48,447 nt of DNA from CAWUIH01 sp963922495. GTDB lineage: Bacteria; Pseudomonadota; Gammaproteobacteria; Coxiellales; Coxiellaceae. The DNA lies in assembly GCA_963922495.1 (NCBI GenBank), contig CAWUIH010000005.1, positions 1 to 48,447 of the forward strand, in the 5' to 3' direction. Under the pieces are notes generated by a model, which was given only the letters and a program-made list of their open reading frames with translations, had not been told where the DNA came from and made no database searches. The number at the start of each line of letters is the position of its first letter. The stretch's first letter is position 1. The position numbers and the translations under genes are program-made. This document shows positions 35,786 through 45,400 of this stretch, in pieces.

Positions 35786-37360
35786 TTAGGCCTGTGCGAG
35801 TTTTTTGATATGCTCATTAGTTTTTGCTAGTAACTCTTTAACTTGATTGGCGTTTGGTCGTAATTCAAGGGCTTTATCGAATGCTTCTTTAGCTTCAGGG
35901 TAGGTTTTTTTATAAAAGTAACATAGGCCAATGTTATAGATAGTTTCAAAATTAAAGCCGAAGTATTTTTGAGATAAACGATAATATGAAATACCCATAT
36001 CATATTGATCAACTTCGTAACAAAGCAGTCCTAGTGCGAAGAAAATATCATCACATCCTGGTACATAATAAAAGTTATCGGCCATTTTATGCAGATTTTT
36101 TACGAGGTAGGAAGTAATTTCACCGTTAGCTTTTCTGAGGTATTCAATCACGTTGGTATGAAATTGGTGAAATACATAGGGATCCCATTTACACATTGCC
36201 ATGAACGATAATAGGACTTGTAGTTTTCCTTTTTCACGTTTCTTAGTGATATGCTCATAAATGTTAAAATAATCGGAGGGGCTAAATTCTTCAACAACGC
36301 TTTGTAAGGCATGCTGTGTTTCATACATCTCTGTAAATTTTAAGCCTCGTGCGCAAACTAAAGTTGCGAGGCCGTCACGTGGTGTCTGGGTAAATGTGTC
36401 ACCGCCATTTAATTTAAAATACTCACCAATAGCATGAAAATTCACCATCAATGAAAAACTACCGTGAATATCCAGTTCTGGATAATCCAGTCGGTCTAAT
36501 TCTGATAAATTATTAAACCCTTTATCAGAGGAAATTAGTAATAGTCGATTGTTACTCAGGTGACCGAGGTTCTCAAGGCAATTTAAAGCGGAAATTGGGA
36601 ACAAAACTTGAGAATTTGTAAGATTATTGCGATAACTTTCTAAAATTGTATTGTAATGCTCATTTTCATAGGCCTTACCAACAATATTTTGTTGGCTGAA
36701 TGAAATTTTAATTTTTCTCCAATCAACGTTTTTATTGTTCATATCAGTTGATTGATTTGAGCTTAAGCTGACGACAGATTCTTCTATTTTATTTTGATGG
36801 ACTTTAAATACATCACTTTTAACTGTATCAAAAATATAGTTGGCAAAAACAACCAGAGGATTTTTGATAAAACCTTTTTCCCAGGTTACACCGCTTTGGG
36901 TGAGGGTAATAGTATTGTCTTTTTCCATATCATAGCGTGCAAAGTCAATAACTCCACGTTCTAAATAGGGTTGAAATCTTTCATGATTGCGCCAAAACTC
37001 TAGATTGTTTCGAGTAAAATCACTCATGACGTAACATACTTTTATGTCTGACATGTGGAACCGATCGATCAGTATCATTAAGCGCCGTAAAGTGTGATAA
37101 CTAAGTTGCCCGGGGCCAGTGCCTAGCTCCAACACGTAAAATGTGTGTGCTTTGGATTCAGGATGGTTAGCAACCCAATCTCGTATAAAACGAAACACGA
37201 TTTCAGCGTAGGTATGTGCGATGTAGGGATTGCTCGTTATATAAAATGGTACTTCATTGGCCCATGCTTCAGCTCCTTTTTGATCATAGTAAGCGCGTTG
37301 ACCATCCCATAACTTAGATTCTGAGAGTCGTTGATTTGTTTCTATAATGTAGTCTTTCAC
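35786..37360 (-). CDS. MidA-like SAM-dependent methyltransferase with C-terminal TPRs
   Basis: 524 aa. Residues 70-200 show a class I methyltransferase core: motif I VLELGTGPG at 76-84, and VVFANYIFDTVKSDVF, like the NE(L/I)xDALPV segment of MidA/NDUFAF7-type protein-arginine methyltransferases. The middle 200 residues are not recognised. The last 90 residues contain about two tetratricopeptide repeats (YNIGLCYFYKKTYPEAKEAF). No signal peptide. It is the first of three collinear genes, 73 bp ahead of the ThDP enzyme, so it may be co-transcribed, though a functional link is not obvious. Confidence 0.7.
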   Translation of the reverse strand: MKDYIIETNQRLSESKLWDGQRAYYDQKGAEAWANEVPFYITSNPYIAHTYAEIVFRFIRDWVANHPESKAHTFYVLELGTGPGQLSYHTLRRLMILIDRFHMSDIKVCYVMSDFTRNNLEFWRNHERFQPYLERGVIDFARYDMEKDNTITLTQSGVTWEKGFIKNPLVVFANYIFDTVKSDVFKVHQNKIEESVVSLSSNQSTDMNNKNVDWRKIKISFSQQNIVGKAYENEHYNTILESYRNNLTNSQVLFPISALNCLENLGHLSNNRLLLISSDKGFNNLSELDRLDYPELDIHGSFSLMVNFHAIGEYFKLNGGDTFTQTPRDGLATLVCARGLKFTEMYETQHALQSVVEEFSPSDYFNIYEHITKKREKGKLQVLLSFMAMCKWDPYVFHQFHTNVIEYLRKANGEITSYLVKNLHKMADNFYYVPGCDDIFFALGLLCYEVDQYDMGISYYRLSQKYFGFNFETIYNIGLCYFYKKTYPEAKEAFDKALELRPNANQVKELLAKTNEHIKKLAQA

Positions 37361-37920
37361 AGTGGCCTCATATGCTAGTGGTTATATTTTAAGAGTGTTA
37401 CCAGATTCACTATTGCAGTCGGATCGCTATTGAAAGGGGCGATCAATATACTGTCATATTATGTATTGGTATAAGCACACTCTATGCTCCGCAGGCAAAT
37501 TTTATACTCTAAGTAGTTGCTGTTCATCACGACACCAACAACGCGAAAATAGTATATCTAAAAAAATTACATAAAAATAGAGCAAGATGTTTCCAACTGA
37601 GGGTGTGTTATAGTTTACTTATCAACAATGTCGAAAATTTCTTTAAATCCTCGCAACTTTTGTATCATGTATACCCAGAATTCAGCGGTGCTAGGATGAT
37701 GTGTCTAGGATGCTGATCAATGATCTCTATCCTCTGACAATAAAGTCTTATTATGCCATTCAAATAACCTTTCCTGTGTGCTTTGTTGTGATAGGCTTTT
37801 TCGATAAAATGATTTGGTGTCACTGCAGTTATTTCTAGTGTTTGCTATAAATTTATTAAAGAATAGGTGGTTATTTTTAGTCATTGCAATAGCTTAGTCG
37901 ACAGGAGTGGCATAGAGAAA
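37361..37920. other. Intergenic region upstream of the L,D-transpeptidase
   Basis: 560 bases between divergent genes without a credible coding region. An imperfect direct repeat (CTAGGATG twice, near 37691 and 37707) is visible. A reading frame extends upstream of the transpeptidase to a GTG at 37867 but lacks a ribosome-binding site. No further structure is recognised. Confidence 0.5.
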
Positions 37921-38616
37921 ATGGTTAATATTTCAGCAAAACTGGCAATCCTTTGGTTACTAGTAAATAGTGTATTCGGCTGTGCTAATCACGAAGCAGG
38001 CACTCATTACCGTAATACTGCTCAGGAGGTGGTTAGGCATTATCGGACTTACGCACGAAAAAAATTGCAGCCGTATTTTAAACGCGCCCAAATTACTTAC
38101 CCGCCGAAGCAGGTAGCGTTCCTAGTATTTAAGAGATCGCGCAAAATGCAGCTTTGGGCCAAACAGGCTGGTTCTTGGTATTTCATACATGGCTTTCATA
38201 TTTTAGCCTCCAGTGGTGGGCCAGGACCTAAGTTGCATCGTGGAGACCGTCAAATACCTGAAGGAATTTATCGAATTGTTGAATTTAATCCCAATAGCCA
38301 CTTTGAGTTGTCAATGATGCTGAATTATCCTAATTCATTTGATAAAGTTCACGCATTAATCGATGGCCGCACTAATCTTGGTAATAATATTTTTATTCAC
38401 GGCAGCCATTATTCAATGGGTTGCATTCCGGTTGGAAATATGGTGATTAAAGAACTATTCGTATTGAGTTATATGGTGGGATTGAATAATATTAAAGTAA
38501 TTATTGCTCCTGATGATTTGCGACACAAGGCACCTGTGTATGGTACTGTGCATCCACGGTGGTTGCCGGAGTTATACCATAATATTCGTCAAGCATTGGA
38601 GCCTTACAGAAAGTAA
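37921..38616 (+). CDS. YafK-type L,D-transpeptidase lipoprotein
   Basis: 231 aa from the ATG at 37921, which begins a signal sequence ending SVFGC (Cys21), a plausible though imperfect lipobox. The YkuD catalytic motif is HGSHYSMGCIPVGN, with His160 and nucleophile Cys168. The stretch SSGGPGPKLHRGDRQIPEG (98-116) is typical of the YafK subgroup. In E. coli the YafK relative DpaA cuts Braun's lipoprotein from peptidoglycan, while other members cross-link, so either hydrolysis or transpeptidation is possible here. It is located in the periplasm, probably anchored to a membrane. Confidence 0.88.
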   Translation: MVNISAKLAILWLLVNSVFGCANHEAGTHYRNTAQEVVRHYRTYARKKLQPYFKRAQITYPPKQVAFLVFKRSRKMQLWAKQAGSWYFIHGFHILASSGGPGPKLHRGDRQIPEGIYRIVEFNPNSHFELSMMLNYPNSFDKVHALIDGRTNLGNNIFIHGSHYSMGCIPVGNMVIKELFVLSYMVGLNNIKVIIAPDDLRHKAPVYGTVHPRWLPELYHNIRQALEPYRK

Positions 38617-38628
38617 TTGATGAAGATA

Positions 38629-39669
38629 CTATTTTATTTTGGTTCTTTTAGTTCGAATTGTATCTGAAAATTTTGCCCATTTCTTGACAGTTTCAAGTGC
38701 TTTACCCATTTTCAGCGTTTCTCTGGCAATTTCAACACCTTCTTTGATACTATGAGATTTTTCACAGATGTATAATCCAGTTGCTGTATTTAAAATGATA
38801 TTATCAGCAATCGCGCCTTTATGTTCATGAAAAGCTTCTAGCATTGAATTTTTATTATATTCAACGTCACCACCAGCAAGGTCACTGAGGTTGCAGTATG
38901 CCAATCCATATTTTTTAGGATTTATTTCAATATAGGATAGTCCAGCAGGTGTCACTTCCAAAACCTGTGATTCACCGATAGTCGTTAATTCGTCTAACCC
39001 ATGACTGTGAACCACCATGGCACGTCTGATATGCGGCAATCGTTGTAAGGTTTTTGCAAAAACTGGTAACATTTTACTAGAAAATACGCCGACTTGGGTA
39101 TAAGCTGCAAAAGCTGGATTCACTAATGGTCCAACGTAATTAAATACGGTGCGTATTTTGAGTGCTTTGCGAACTTCTTTAACCGCGCTCCATGCTGGGT
39201 GAAAAATTGGTGCGTAACAGTAGCCAATACCAATTTTTCGAATGCATTTGGCAACTTCATCAGCTTTCATGTGGATTTCGATTCCTAGAGCTTGAAGTAC
39301 ATCAGCCGAACCACAGCTTGACGTTACTGCTCGATTACCATGCTTGCAAACTTTAACACCGCAAGCCGCTGCCAAAATGGCCGAAGCGGTTGAAATATTT
39401 GTCGTATTGTAACTGTTACCACCAGTGCCGACAAAATCAAGGCAATCGCTTAAATGGGGTATTTTAATCATACTGTCTTGTAATGCAGATATCGCACCTG
39501 CGAGAACTGCCGCAGTTTCATCGCTTTTAGCAAGTAAGACTAACAAGGCGGTGACTTGGTAGTTGTCAGCACCTTGCATAATTTGTTTGAAAGCTTCATT
39601 GGATTCTTCCTGAGTGAGGTTTTGACCTTGCAATAGTTTATTGATAAATTTGAGTAACATGTTTTCCAT
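38629..39669 (-). CDS. trpD: Anthranilate phosphoribosyltransferase
   Basis: 346 aa. It joins anthranilate to PRPP, the second dedicated step of tryptophan synthesis. Motifs: GTGGNSYNTTNIST at 81-94 (PRPP-binding loop), KHGNRAVTSSCGSADVL at 109-125, and IRTVFNYVGPLVNP for the anthranilate tunnel. No trpE, trpG, trpC or trpAB is adjacent, so the gene is isolated from any trp operon. The cluster may be scattered, or the enzyme may use a related acceptor as in TrpD2/YbiB proteins, but the canonical motifs favour TrpD. Confidence 0.9.
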   Translation of the reverse strand: MENMLLKFINKLLQGQNLTQEESNEAFKQIMQGADNYQVTALLVLLAKSDETAAVLAGAISALQDSMIKIPHLSDCLDFVGTGGNSYNTTNISTASAILAAACGVKVCKHGNRAVTSSCGSADVLQALGIEIHMKADEVAKCIRKIGIGYCYAPIFHPAWSAVKEVRKALKIRTVFNYVGPLVNPAFAAYTQVGVFSSKMLPVFAKTLQRLPHIRRAMVVHSHGLDELTTIGESQVLEVTPAGLSYIEINPKKYGLAYCNLSDLAGGDVEYNKNSMLEAFHEHKGAIADNIILNTATGLYICEKSHSIKEGVEIARETLKMGKALETVKKWAKFSDTIRTKRTKIK

Positions 39670-39901
39670 ATTGTATTTTCAAGTTTAAGTGATTCTACCA
39701 ACTGGGTAGATTCTTCTGTTGTTTTTTTATTGATCATAGTATTCAAATAATTACCCTATCACAAAACTGTCAGTTTGGGATAGTTTGTGGATGACGATTT
39801 TTTTATTTGAGGTGCTGAATTGCTTGCATCGTCTTAAGTAGGTTTCACTTTTTTCTATGAGTAAAGTCAACCACCAATACACTATCGATGCTAACTATTT
39901 A

Positions 39902-40068
39902 AACCTGGAAAAAGCAGTTGAACACGATTAAATAGTTTAACAGATTGATTGAGAACGCTTGATAAAAATTGTCGAAGTCACCTCGTCGGTGATAAGAAGT
40001 ATTTTTATATAGTGAGATGAATCAAGAGTGTATGCCAGAAATCGTGATCCAACTGCTTTTTCTAGATT
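39902..40068. repeat. MITE-like intergenic repeat, copy C (about 167 bp, inverted)
   Basis: Reverse orientation relative to A and B. Left AACCTGGAAAAAGCAGTTG and right CAACTGCTTTTTCTAGATT are nearly perfect inverted repeats, and the similarity continues to CACGATT on both sides (about 25 bp). Read on the minus strand it aligns end to end with copy A. The A/T-rich flanks (TTTAAA left, ATTAAA right) resemble a degenerate target duplication. This is the only copy not between convergent genes. Confidence 0.85.
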
Positions 40069-40196
40069 AAAAGAATCGTCTGATTTTATATTTCTGATAG
40101 TATTTATGGGCGCTACAATTGCTTCGTAAGGAATTTCAGGAAATAGTATCGTTCAAATTTATCAAAGTAGCTTATTTGATTGCTTTGGGAATGGTG

Positions 40197-40221
40197 TTTC
40201 CATTTTCTATAAAAATGGAAA
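40197..40221. repeat. AT-rich 10-bp hairpin
   Basis: TTTCCATTTT at 40197-40206 pairs perfectly with AAAATGGAAA at 40212-40221 around a 5-nt loop. No T-run follows on either strand, so it is not a standard terminator. Confidence 0.45.
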
Positions 40222-40404
40222 GCTAAAGTACTTATTTTCTTAATCTTTTAAAGAAAAAATATTTTGTAAAGCACCTTAATAAAATCATTTGAAAAATATC
40301 TTTTTTTAGGATGATGATTTTGTTTTTTTGATTTTGATGGTACACTCAACTATGACTGCTACTTAAACTTTCACAATCATGTAGCATTACATAAAAAATT
40401 CTAT

Positions 40405-40440
40405 CTGTCAATGTCTTTTGGACGCACTATAATTGTAGTG
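40405..40440 (+). promoter_or_regulatory. Promoter of the HAD phosphatase gene with overlapping palindrome
   Basis: CTGTCA at 40405-40410 and a perfect TATAAT at 40428-40433 are separated by 17 bp. A short palindrome CACTA-N6-TAGTG (40425-40440) overlaps the -10 and could be an operator. The start codon at 40473 has AGAGG seven bases before it. Confidence 0.55.
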
Positions 40441-40472
40441 TGTAGGAAATATTGTGATTCAAGAGGTGCTCT

Positions 40473-41129
40473 ATGACCGACACAAAAAATGTTTTTTTAG
40501 ATTTAGATGGTACTCTAACGGATCCTAAAGAAGGAATTACTAAATCTATTCAGTATGCATTAGAGCGTTTAGATCAAGAGTCACCTACCTTGAACGAATT
40601 GGAGTGGACGATTGGGCCACCACTGTTCAACGTTTTTGAAGATTTGTTACAAACTCGCGATTCTCAGAGGGTATCGCAAGCTGTTGCTTATTATCGAGAA
40701 CGTTATGAGGATCGTTGTCATATTGAGAATGAGATTTATGAGGGCATACCCACTACGCTGAATAGTTTGGTTGAAAATGGCTATAAGCTTTATCTCGCAA
40801 CTTCAAAACCGTGGATTTACGCCAAGAAAATACTTAAGTATTTTGACATTATTAATTTTTTTACCGCTGTTTATGGTTCAGAGCTGGATGGCACACGCGA
40901 TTGCAAAGAAGATTTATTAAAATATATTTTGGAGCAGCACAGTTTAAATCACCAATCCACCTCAATGGTAGGTGATCGTCGATTTGACGTTAATGGCGCG
41001 CGACACAACAAGATTCATGCAATTGCGGTGACTTATGGTTATGGTTCTTTAGAAGAGTTGAATCAAGCTAATCCCGATCATTTATGTGATCATCATAGTG
41101 AATTATTATCAATTTTGAATAATCCTTAA
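40473..41129 (+). CDS. HAD-family phosphatase (phosphoglycolate-phosphatase-like)
   Basis: 218 aa. HAD motifs are complete: motif I DLDGTLT with Asp10 (nucleophile) and Asp12, motif II Ser111 in ATSKP, a motif III lysine near 146, and motif IV MVGDRRFD (165-172). The helical cap between residues 16 and 85 places it with the Gph/PGP and YjjG-type phosphatases (subclass I). It probably hydrolyses a small phosphate ester; the substrate is not defined by sequence. It is a single gene with its own clear promoter, followed by repeat copy D. Confidence 0.88.
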   Translation: MTDTKNVFLDLDGTLTDPKEGITKSIQYALERLDQESPTLNELEWTIGPPLFNVFEDLLQTRDSQRVSQAVAYYRERYEDRCHIENEIYEGIPTTLNSLVENGYKLYLATSKPWIYAKKILKYFDIINFFTAVYGSELDGTRDCKEDLLKYILEQHSLNHQSTSMVGDRRFDVNGARHNKIHAIAVTYGYGSLEELNQANPDHLCDHHSELLSILNNP

Positions 41130-41141
41130 TAGTTTAATTGC

Positions 41142-41264
41142 CCTGTAAAAAGCAATTGTGTGCGATTAAATAGTGTAACAGATTGATTGAGATCGCGTAA
41201 TAAAGATTATTGAAGTTATTTTATGGTGGGCTAGAAATCCTCATCTAACTACTTTTTTTAGGAT
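41142..41264. repeat. MITE-like repeat, copy D (about 123 bp, internally deleted, inverted)
   Basis: Same orientation as copy C. Left CCTGTAAAAAGCAATTG and right AACTACTTTTTTTAGGA are degenerate inverted repeats. The part carrying CGATTAAATAGTGTAACAG and GAGATCGCGTAATAAAGA matches A and C closely, but about 42 bp between the core and the far end is missing. It lies between the convergent HAD and LysR genes. Confidence 0.75.
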
Positions 41265-41322
41265 TATTCAGTATGCTAGCGGATGAAACTCTTTACTAAG
41301 GAAATTCATCCGCATAATTGAG

Positions 41323-42222
41323 CTATAACTTGGGTAAGGCTTTCTCAAATAACCATTGCTTTAATACTGTAAATTTCTTTTTTTGAATTAGTTCTGGATG
41401 AAAAACAGCATAGACAGCACCTGGAAGTATAACTGTTTCTGGTATTGCTTGTATCAACATATTTTCTTCGACTAAGCTGCCAATCAGTTGTGTATCGGAA
41501 ATTAGTATACCTTTGCCATTCACTGCGGCGCGTAACGCAAGTCGTGAGGTGGGGTATTCTTGCGTATTCAACATTTCTAGTTTTGGGTGATTTGTCTCAG
41601 ATAGCCAAGTATCCCAGCATTGTTTGACGATGTTGTCTTGAGTTTTGTTCATCAGTAATATGCCATCGGTAATCAAGTCATTAGGGTGATCAGACAGATA
41701 TTGAGGAGAGCAAAATACCGCGAGGTTCAGTCGCATCAATTCCATAGATTTTAGTTGTGGCCATTGCGGTGTGAGCGAATAATAGATACCAGCATCGATA
41801 TCATCACAGTAAAAATCAATTTCCTTAATTGGTGTAGACACGCGAAATTCAATATCAGGATATTGCGTTTCAAATTGGTCGAGATGTGGCATTAGCCAAT
41901 GAGTTGCAAACCAATTTGAAGTATTTACTGTAATTATATCTTCGCGGTGGTTGTTATGCAATAATTGGCGTGTTGCCATACGTAGATTGTCAAACATGGC
42001 GTTGATATTTCTTGCATATATTTCACCACAAGGAGTTAATTTCAGTTGTTTTCCAGCGCGATTGAATAATCGTATACCGAGGTAATTTTCGAGTAATTTT
42101 TGCTGTTGGCTTATTGCAGATTGTGTAACATGCAATAATTTTGCCGCTTGAGAAATATTTTCTGTTCTCACGATTGCGTCAAATGCTTTGAGCGCATTTA
42201 GGGGCGGTGTTTTTAAATCCAT
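41323..42222 (-). CDS. LysR-family transcriptional regulator (GcvA-like)
   Basis: 299 aa. The N-terminal winged helix-turn-helix (about 7-65) has the family pattern NALKAFDAIVRTENISQAA then TQSAISQQQKLLE, where PPLNALKAF is typical of the GcvA/AmpR branch. The rest is a periplasmic-binding-protein-like effector domain. No obvious divergent target gene is present. A palindrome 27 bp upstream may be used for autoregulation. It follows mfd on the same strand after a 190-bp gap with its own ribosome-binding site (AGAGGA). Confidence 0.92.
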   Translation of the reverse strand: MDLKTPPLNALKAFDAIVRTENISQAAKLLHVTQSAISQQQKLLENYLGIRLFNRAGKQLKLTPCGEIYARNINAMFDNLRMATRQLLHNNHREDIITVNTSNWFATHWLMPHLDQFETQYPDIEFRVSTPIKEIDFYCDDIDAGIYYSLTPQWPQLKSMELMRLNLAVFCSPQYLSDHPNDLITDGILLMNKTQDNIVKQCWDTWLSETNHPKLEMLNTQEYPTSRLALRAAVNGKGILISDTQLIGSLVEENMLIQAIPETVILPGAVYAVFHPELIQKKKFTVLKQWLFEKALPKL

Positions 42223-42248
42223 GTGTTCCTCTTGTTATGATATTTTCT

Positions 42249-42268
42249 TAACTATAATAATTTAGTTA
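42249..42268. promoter_or_regulatory. Inverted repeat upstream of the LysR gene
   Basis: TAACTA-N8-TAGTTA lies 27 bases before the start codon. It is AT-rich and symmetrical and could be an autoregulatory operator, though it does not match the usual T-N11-A spacing closely. Confidence 0.3.
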
Positions 42269-42412
42269 TAAGTAGTTGTATTAAGGTCAACAGGCTTTTT
42301 ACGGCTATAACCACATGCAGATATACATTGCAAACAATGAGTTAATTATTTTATCTGTCTTTTATAGACTAATATTATAGCGATTACAGTCGATGTTGTG
42401 CATATGATTTTT

Positions 42413-45400
42413 TTAAATAAGAAAATTTAATAGTTTAAACAAATCAGAAATATGTTCTTGCACGTTTTGAGAGAAGTAGCAAAAGCGTAAGCGATCGCTT
42501 CCCTGCAGTTGATAAGTTTCAGAATTCTTTTGTATTAATGTTGCGAGTTTGTTGATGTCAATAGATGGAGATGGCATAAAATGAATGTAGCCGTATTGAT
42601 GACTGAGAGTGATTTTTTTGATCCTTGCTTGCATAGCTAAGCATTTTAGTTCCGTTGTTTGGAATAAATAATGCGCTTCTTGTGGCAGAGTACCAAATCT
42701 ATCGACTAATTCTTCACGGATCTGGATGATTTCTTGTTTGTTTTTACAATTTGCAAGACGTTTATATAGGATTAGACGTGTATTGACGTCACCGATATAC
42801 TGTTGTGGCAGTAATGCACTAACACCTAAGTCAATTTCAGGTCCACTATGCGTCACAGTCTCTAGCTCTGAAGATTTCCCTGCCTTTAATAGGCTAACAG
42901 CTTGTTCGAGCAATTCAAGATATAGTGTAAATCCAACTTCATGAATATGCCCGCTTTGTTCGTCTCCCAGCATTTCACCTGCTCCGCGGATTTCAAGGTC
43001 GTGAGTTGCTAAATTAAAGCCCACTCCAAGTTGGTCCAACTCTGCGATGGCTTGTAGTCTTTTTTTCCCATCACTGGTTAATGCTGCGGTGGGTGGTGCC
43101 AGCAAGTAAGCGTAAGCTTGATGGTGTGAACGACCTACTCGACCACGCAGTTGGTGTAATTGTGCTAAGCCAAAACGGTCAGCTCGTTCAATAATGATGG
43201 TGTTGGCAGTTGGCACATCAATTCCTGATTCGATGATCGTGGTGCAAACCAGAACATGGTAGCGTTGGTGGTAAAAATCACTCATGATGCGTTCAAGCTC
43301 GCGTTCACGCATTTGCCCGTGTGCAACTCCAATTCGAAGGTCCGGCAATAGGGATTGAATTTTTTCTGCTGTAGCTTGAATAGTTGCAACAGCATTGTGT
43401 AGAAAATAAACTTGTCCGCCTCTGAGGGTTTCGCGCATGATTGCTTCACGAATCAGAGATTCACTACTTTCACTAACGAAGGTTTTAACAGCAAGTCGTT
43501 GATGTGGCGGTGTTGCAATAATAGAAAAGTCTCGAATGCCTACCATGGCCATATTTAGAGTTCGTGGAATTGGTGTTGCGGTGAGGGTTAAAATATCTAC
43601 GTTGTTACATAGGCTTTTTATTTTTTCTTTTTGCCGCACACCAAAACGATGCTCCTCATCAACAATTAGCAAACCTAAATCCTTGAATTCAATTTCGCCA
43701 CTCAACAATTGGTGTGTACCAATGACAATATCGATTTGTCCGGCTTTGAGTTGTGAGGTTATCTGTTGGCGTTGCTTTGTGGTTCGTAGACGGGACATGG
43801 CTGCAATTTTTATTGGCCACTCTGCGAAACGATCTTTGAAATTGTGTTCGTGCTGTTCCGCTAAAAGAGTCGTAGGCACTAAAACAGCCGCCTGTTTGTG
43901 GTTTTGTGTGGCTATAAATGCCGCTTGCATTGCAACCTCTGTTTTTCCAAACCCTACGTCACCACACACCAATCGCTCCATACTTTGGGTACTTTGCATG
44001 TCTTTTATGACGTCACGAATTGCAGCAGTTTGATCTTCGGTTTCTTCAAACGGAAATTCCTCACGAAATTGCCGATATTCTTTTTCTGGGATTTGGAATG
44101 CAAAGCCTCTGCTGGATTGGCGGCGTCCATAAATTTCTAATAATTCTGCAGCAACGTCACGCACACGCTTTGCAGTTTTATCTTTAATTTTTTGCCATTG
44201 TGTCGTGCCTAGCTTTTGTAGTGGTGCATGCGCTGCATCTGTTCCAGTGTAACGACTCACTAGATACAATGAGGCAACAGGGACATAGATCTTGTCGTTA
44301 TTGGCGTAGCTGAGTGTCAGGTATTCGGCTTCGATGTCGCCTGTTTTGATGGTTTGCAACCCTTGATAACGTCCGACACCGTGATCAATATGTACCACGG
44401 GGTCACCAATACGTAGTTCCGTAAGGTTTCGAATTAATGTATTAGGGTCCACTTGGCGCTGCATTTTAGTGCGGCGTTGCTGAACTTGTTTTCCGAATAA
44501 TTGTGATTCTGTGATAACGGTTACTGTATTATCGGCAAAAGACATGCCCTTTTGTAGGGGGGCGATCGTGATATATAAACCGGATGGTAAATTTAAAAAT
44601 TCAGCCCATGAAGAGACGTTATTTGTGCTAATATGATGTTCATTAAAGAGATTAACCAGGGTTTCCCTTCTTCCGGCAGAAGGAACGCAAATTAGGATAC
44701 GACTTTGCTGTTCTTTTGATGTAGCTGCAAAATTTTCAAATAATTCCAGTGGTTTTTTTGCATGGTGATTTATAGGTAATGCCGGTGGATTACTGGTTTT
44801 AAAGTGATGAACACCTGCTTTGGTTGAGAGAGATTGATTTGAGATTTCAATTTGTGGAAATAGTTTCATTGCGCTGCGACATTGATCGTAAGATAAATAT
44901 ATAGCTTTCGGATCGCAAATAGGGCGTTGAATATCGTAGCGTAATTGCTCGTGGCGTTTTTCAATTCCTTGCCAAAAATTTTGATAGACTTGCTCCAGTT
45001 CGTGTTTGAAAAAAATAACCGTATTCTTTGGTAAATAATCAAACAGATTTTGTGTTGTAAAAAATAGCGATAAATAATATTCAATGCCAGAGGCTACTTT
45101 TCCTTGGCTGATAGCTTGATAAATAATAGAATTTTGTGGATTTCCAGGAAATTGTTGTCGCCAATTTTTTCTAAACTGCTCGATCGACTCCTCAGTGAGC
45201 GGGAACTCTTTAGCAGGCAATAGTCGTATTTTATCAATTTTTGTAATTGAGCGCTGTGTTTCTGGATCAAAACTGCGAATCGTGTCAACTTCGTTATCGA
45301 ATAATTCAATCCTAAATGGAACGGGGCTGCCGGTTGGAAAAATATCGATGATTGAACCGCGTAATGCAAATTCACCATGCTCCATGACTTGTGACACACT

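Larger units (their letters stand above)
39670..40472. other. Long intergenic region between trpD and the HAD gene
   Basis: 803 bases upstream of both divergent genes. It holds repeat copy C (39902-40068), an AT-rich hairpin (40197-40221) and the HAD promoter (40405-40440). A short hairpin (TCTACC-GGTAGA) lies near 39698-39714, upstream of trpD. No gene is recognised. Confidence 0.6.

Noticed and set aside
39540..39746. A small minus-strand frame overlapping the trpD start as a possible trp leader peptide
   Set aside because: It carries no run of Trp codons and overlaps the trpD coding region deeply; no attenuator is seen.
13098..41264. Repeats considered as a CRISPR array
   Set aside because: The copies are dispersed over 28 kb, 123-167 bp long and in both orientations, and no cas genes are visible.
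43536..44033. A 165-codon plus-strand frame opposite mfd
   Set aside because: It lies wholly antisense to conserved helicase motifs of mfd and has no features of its own.
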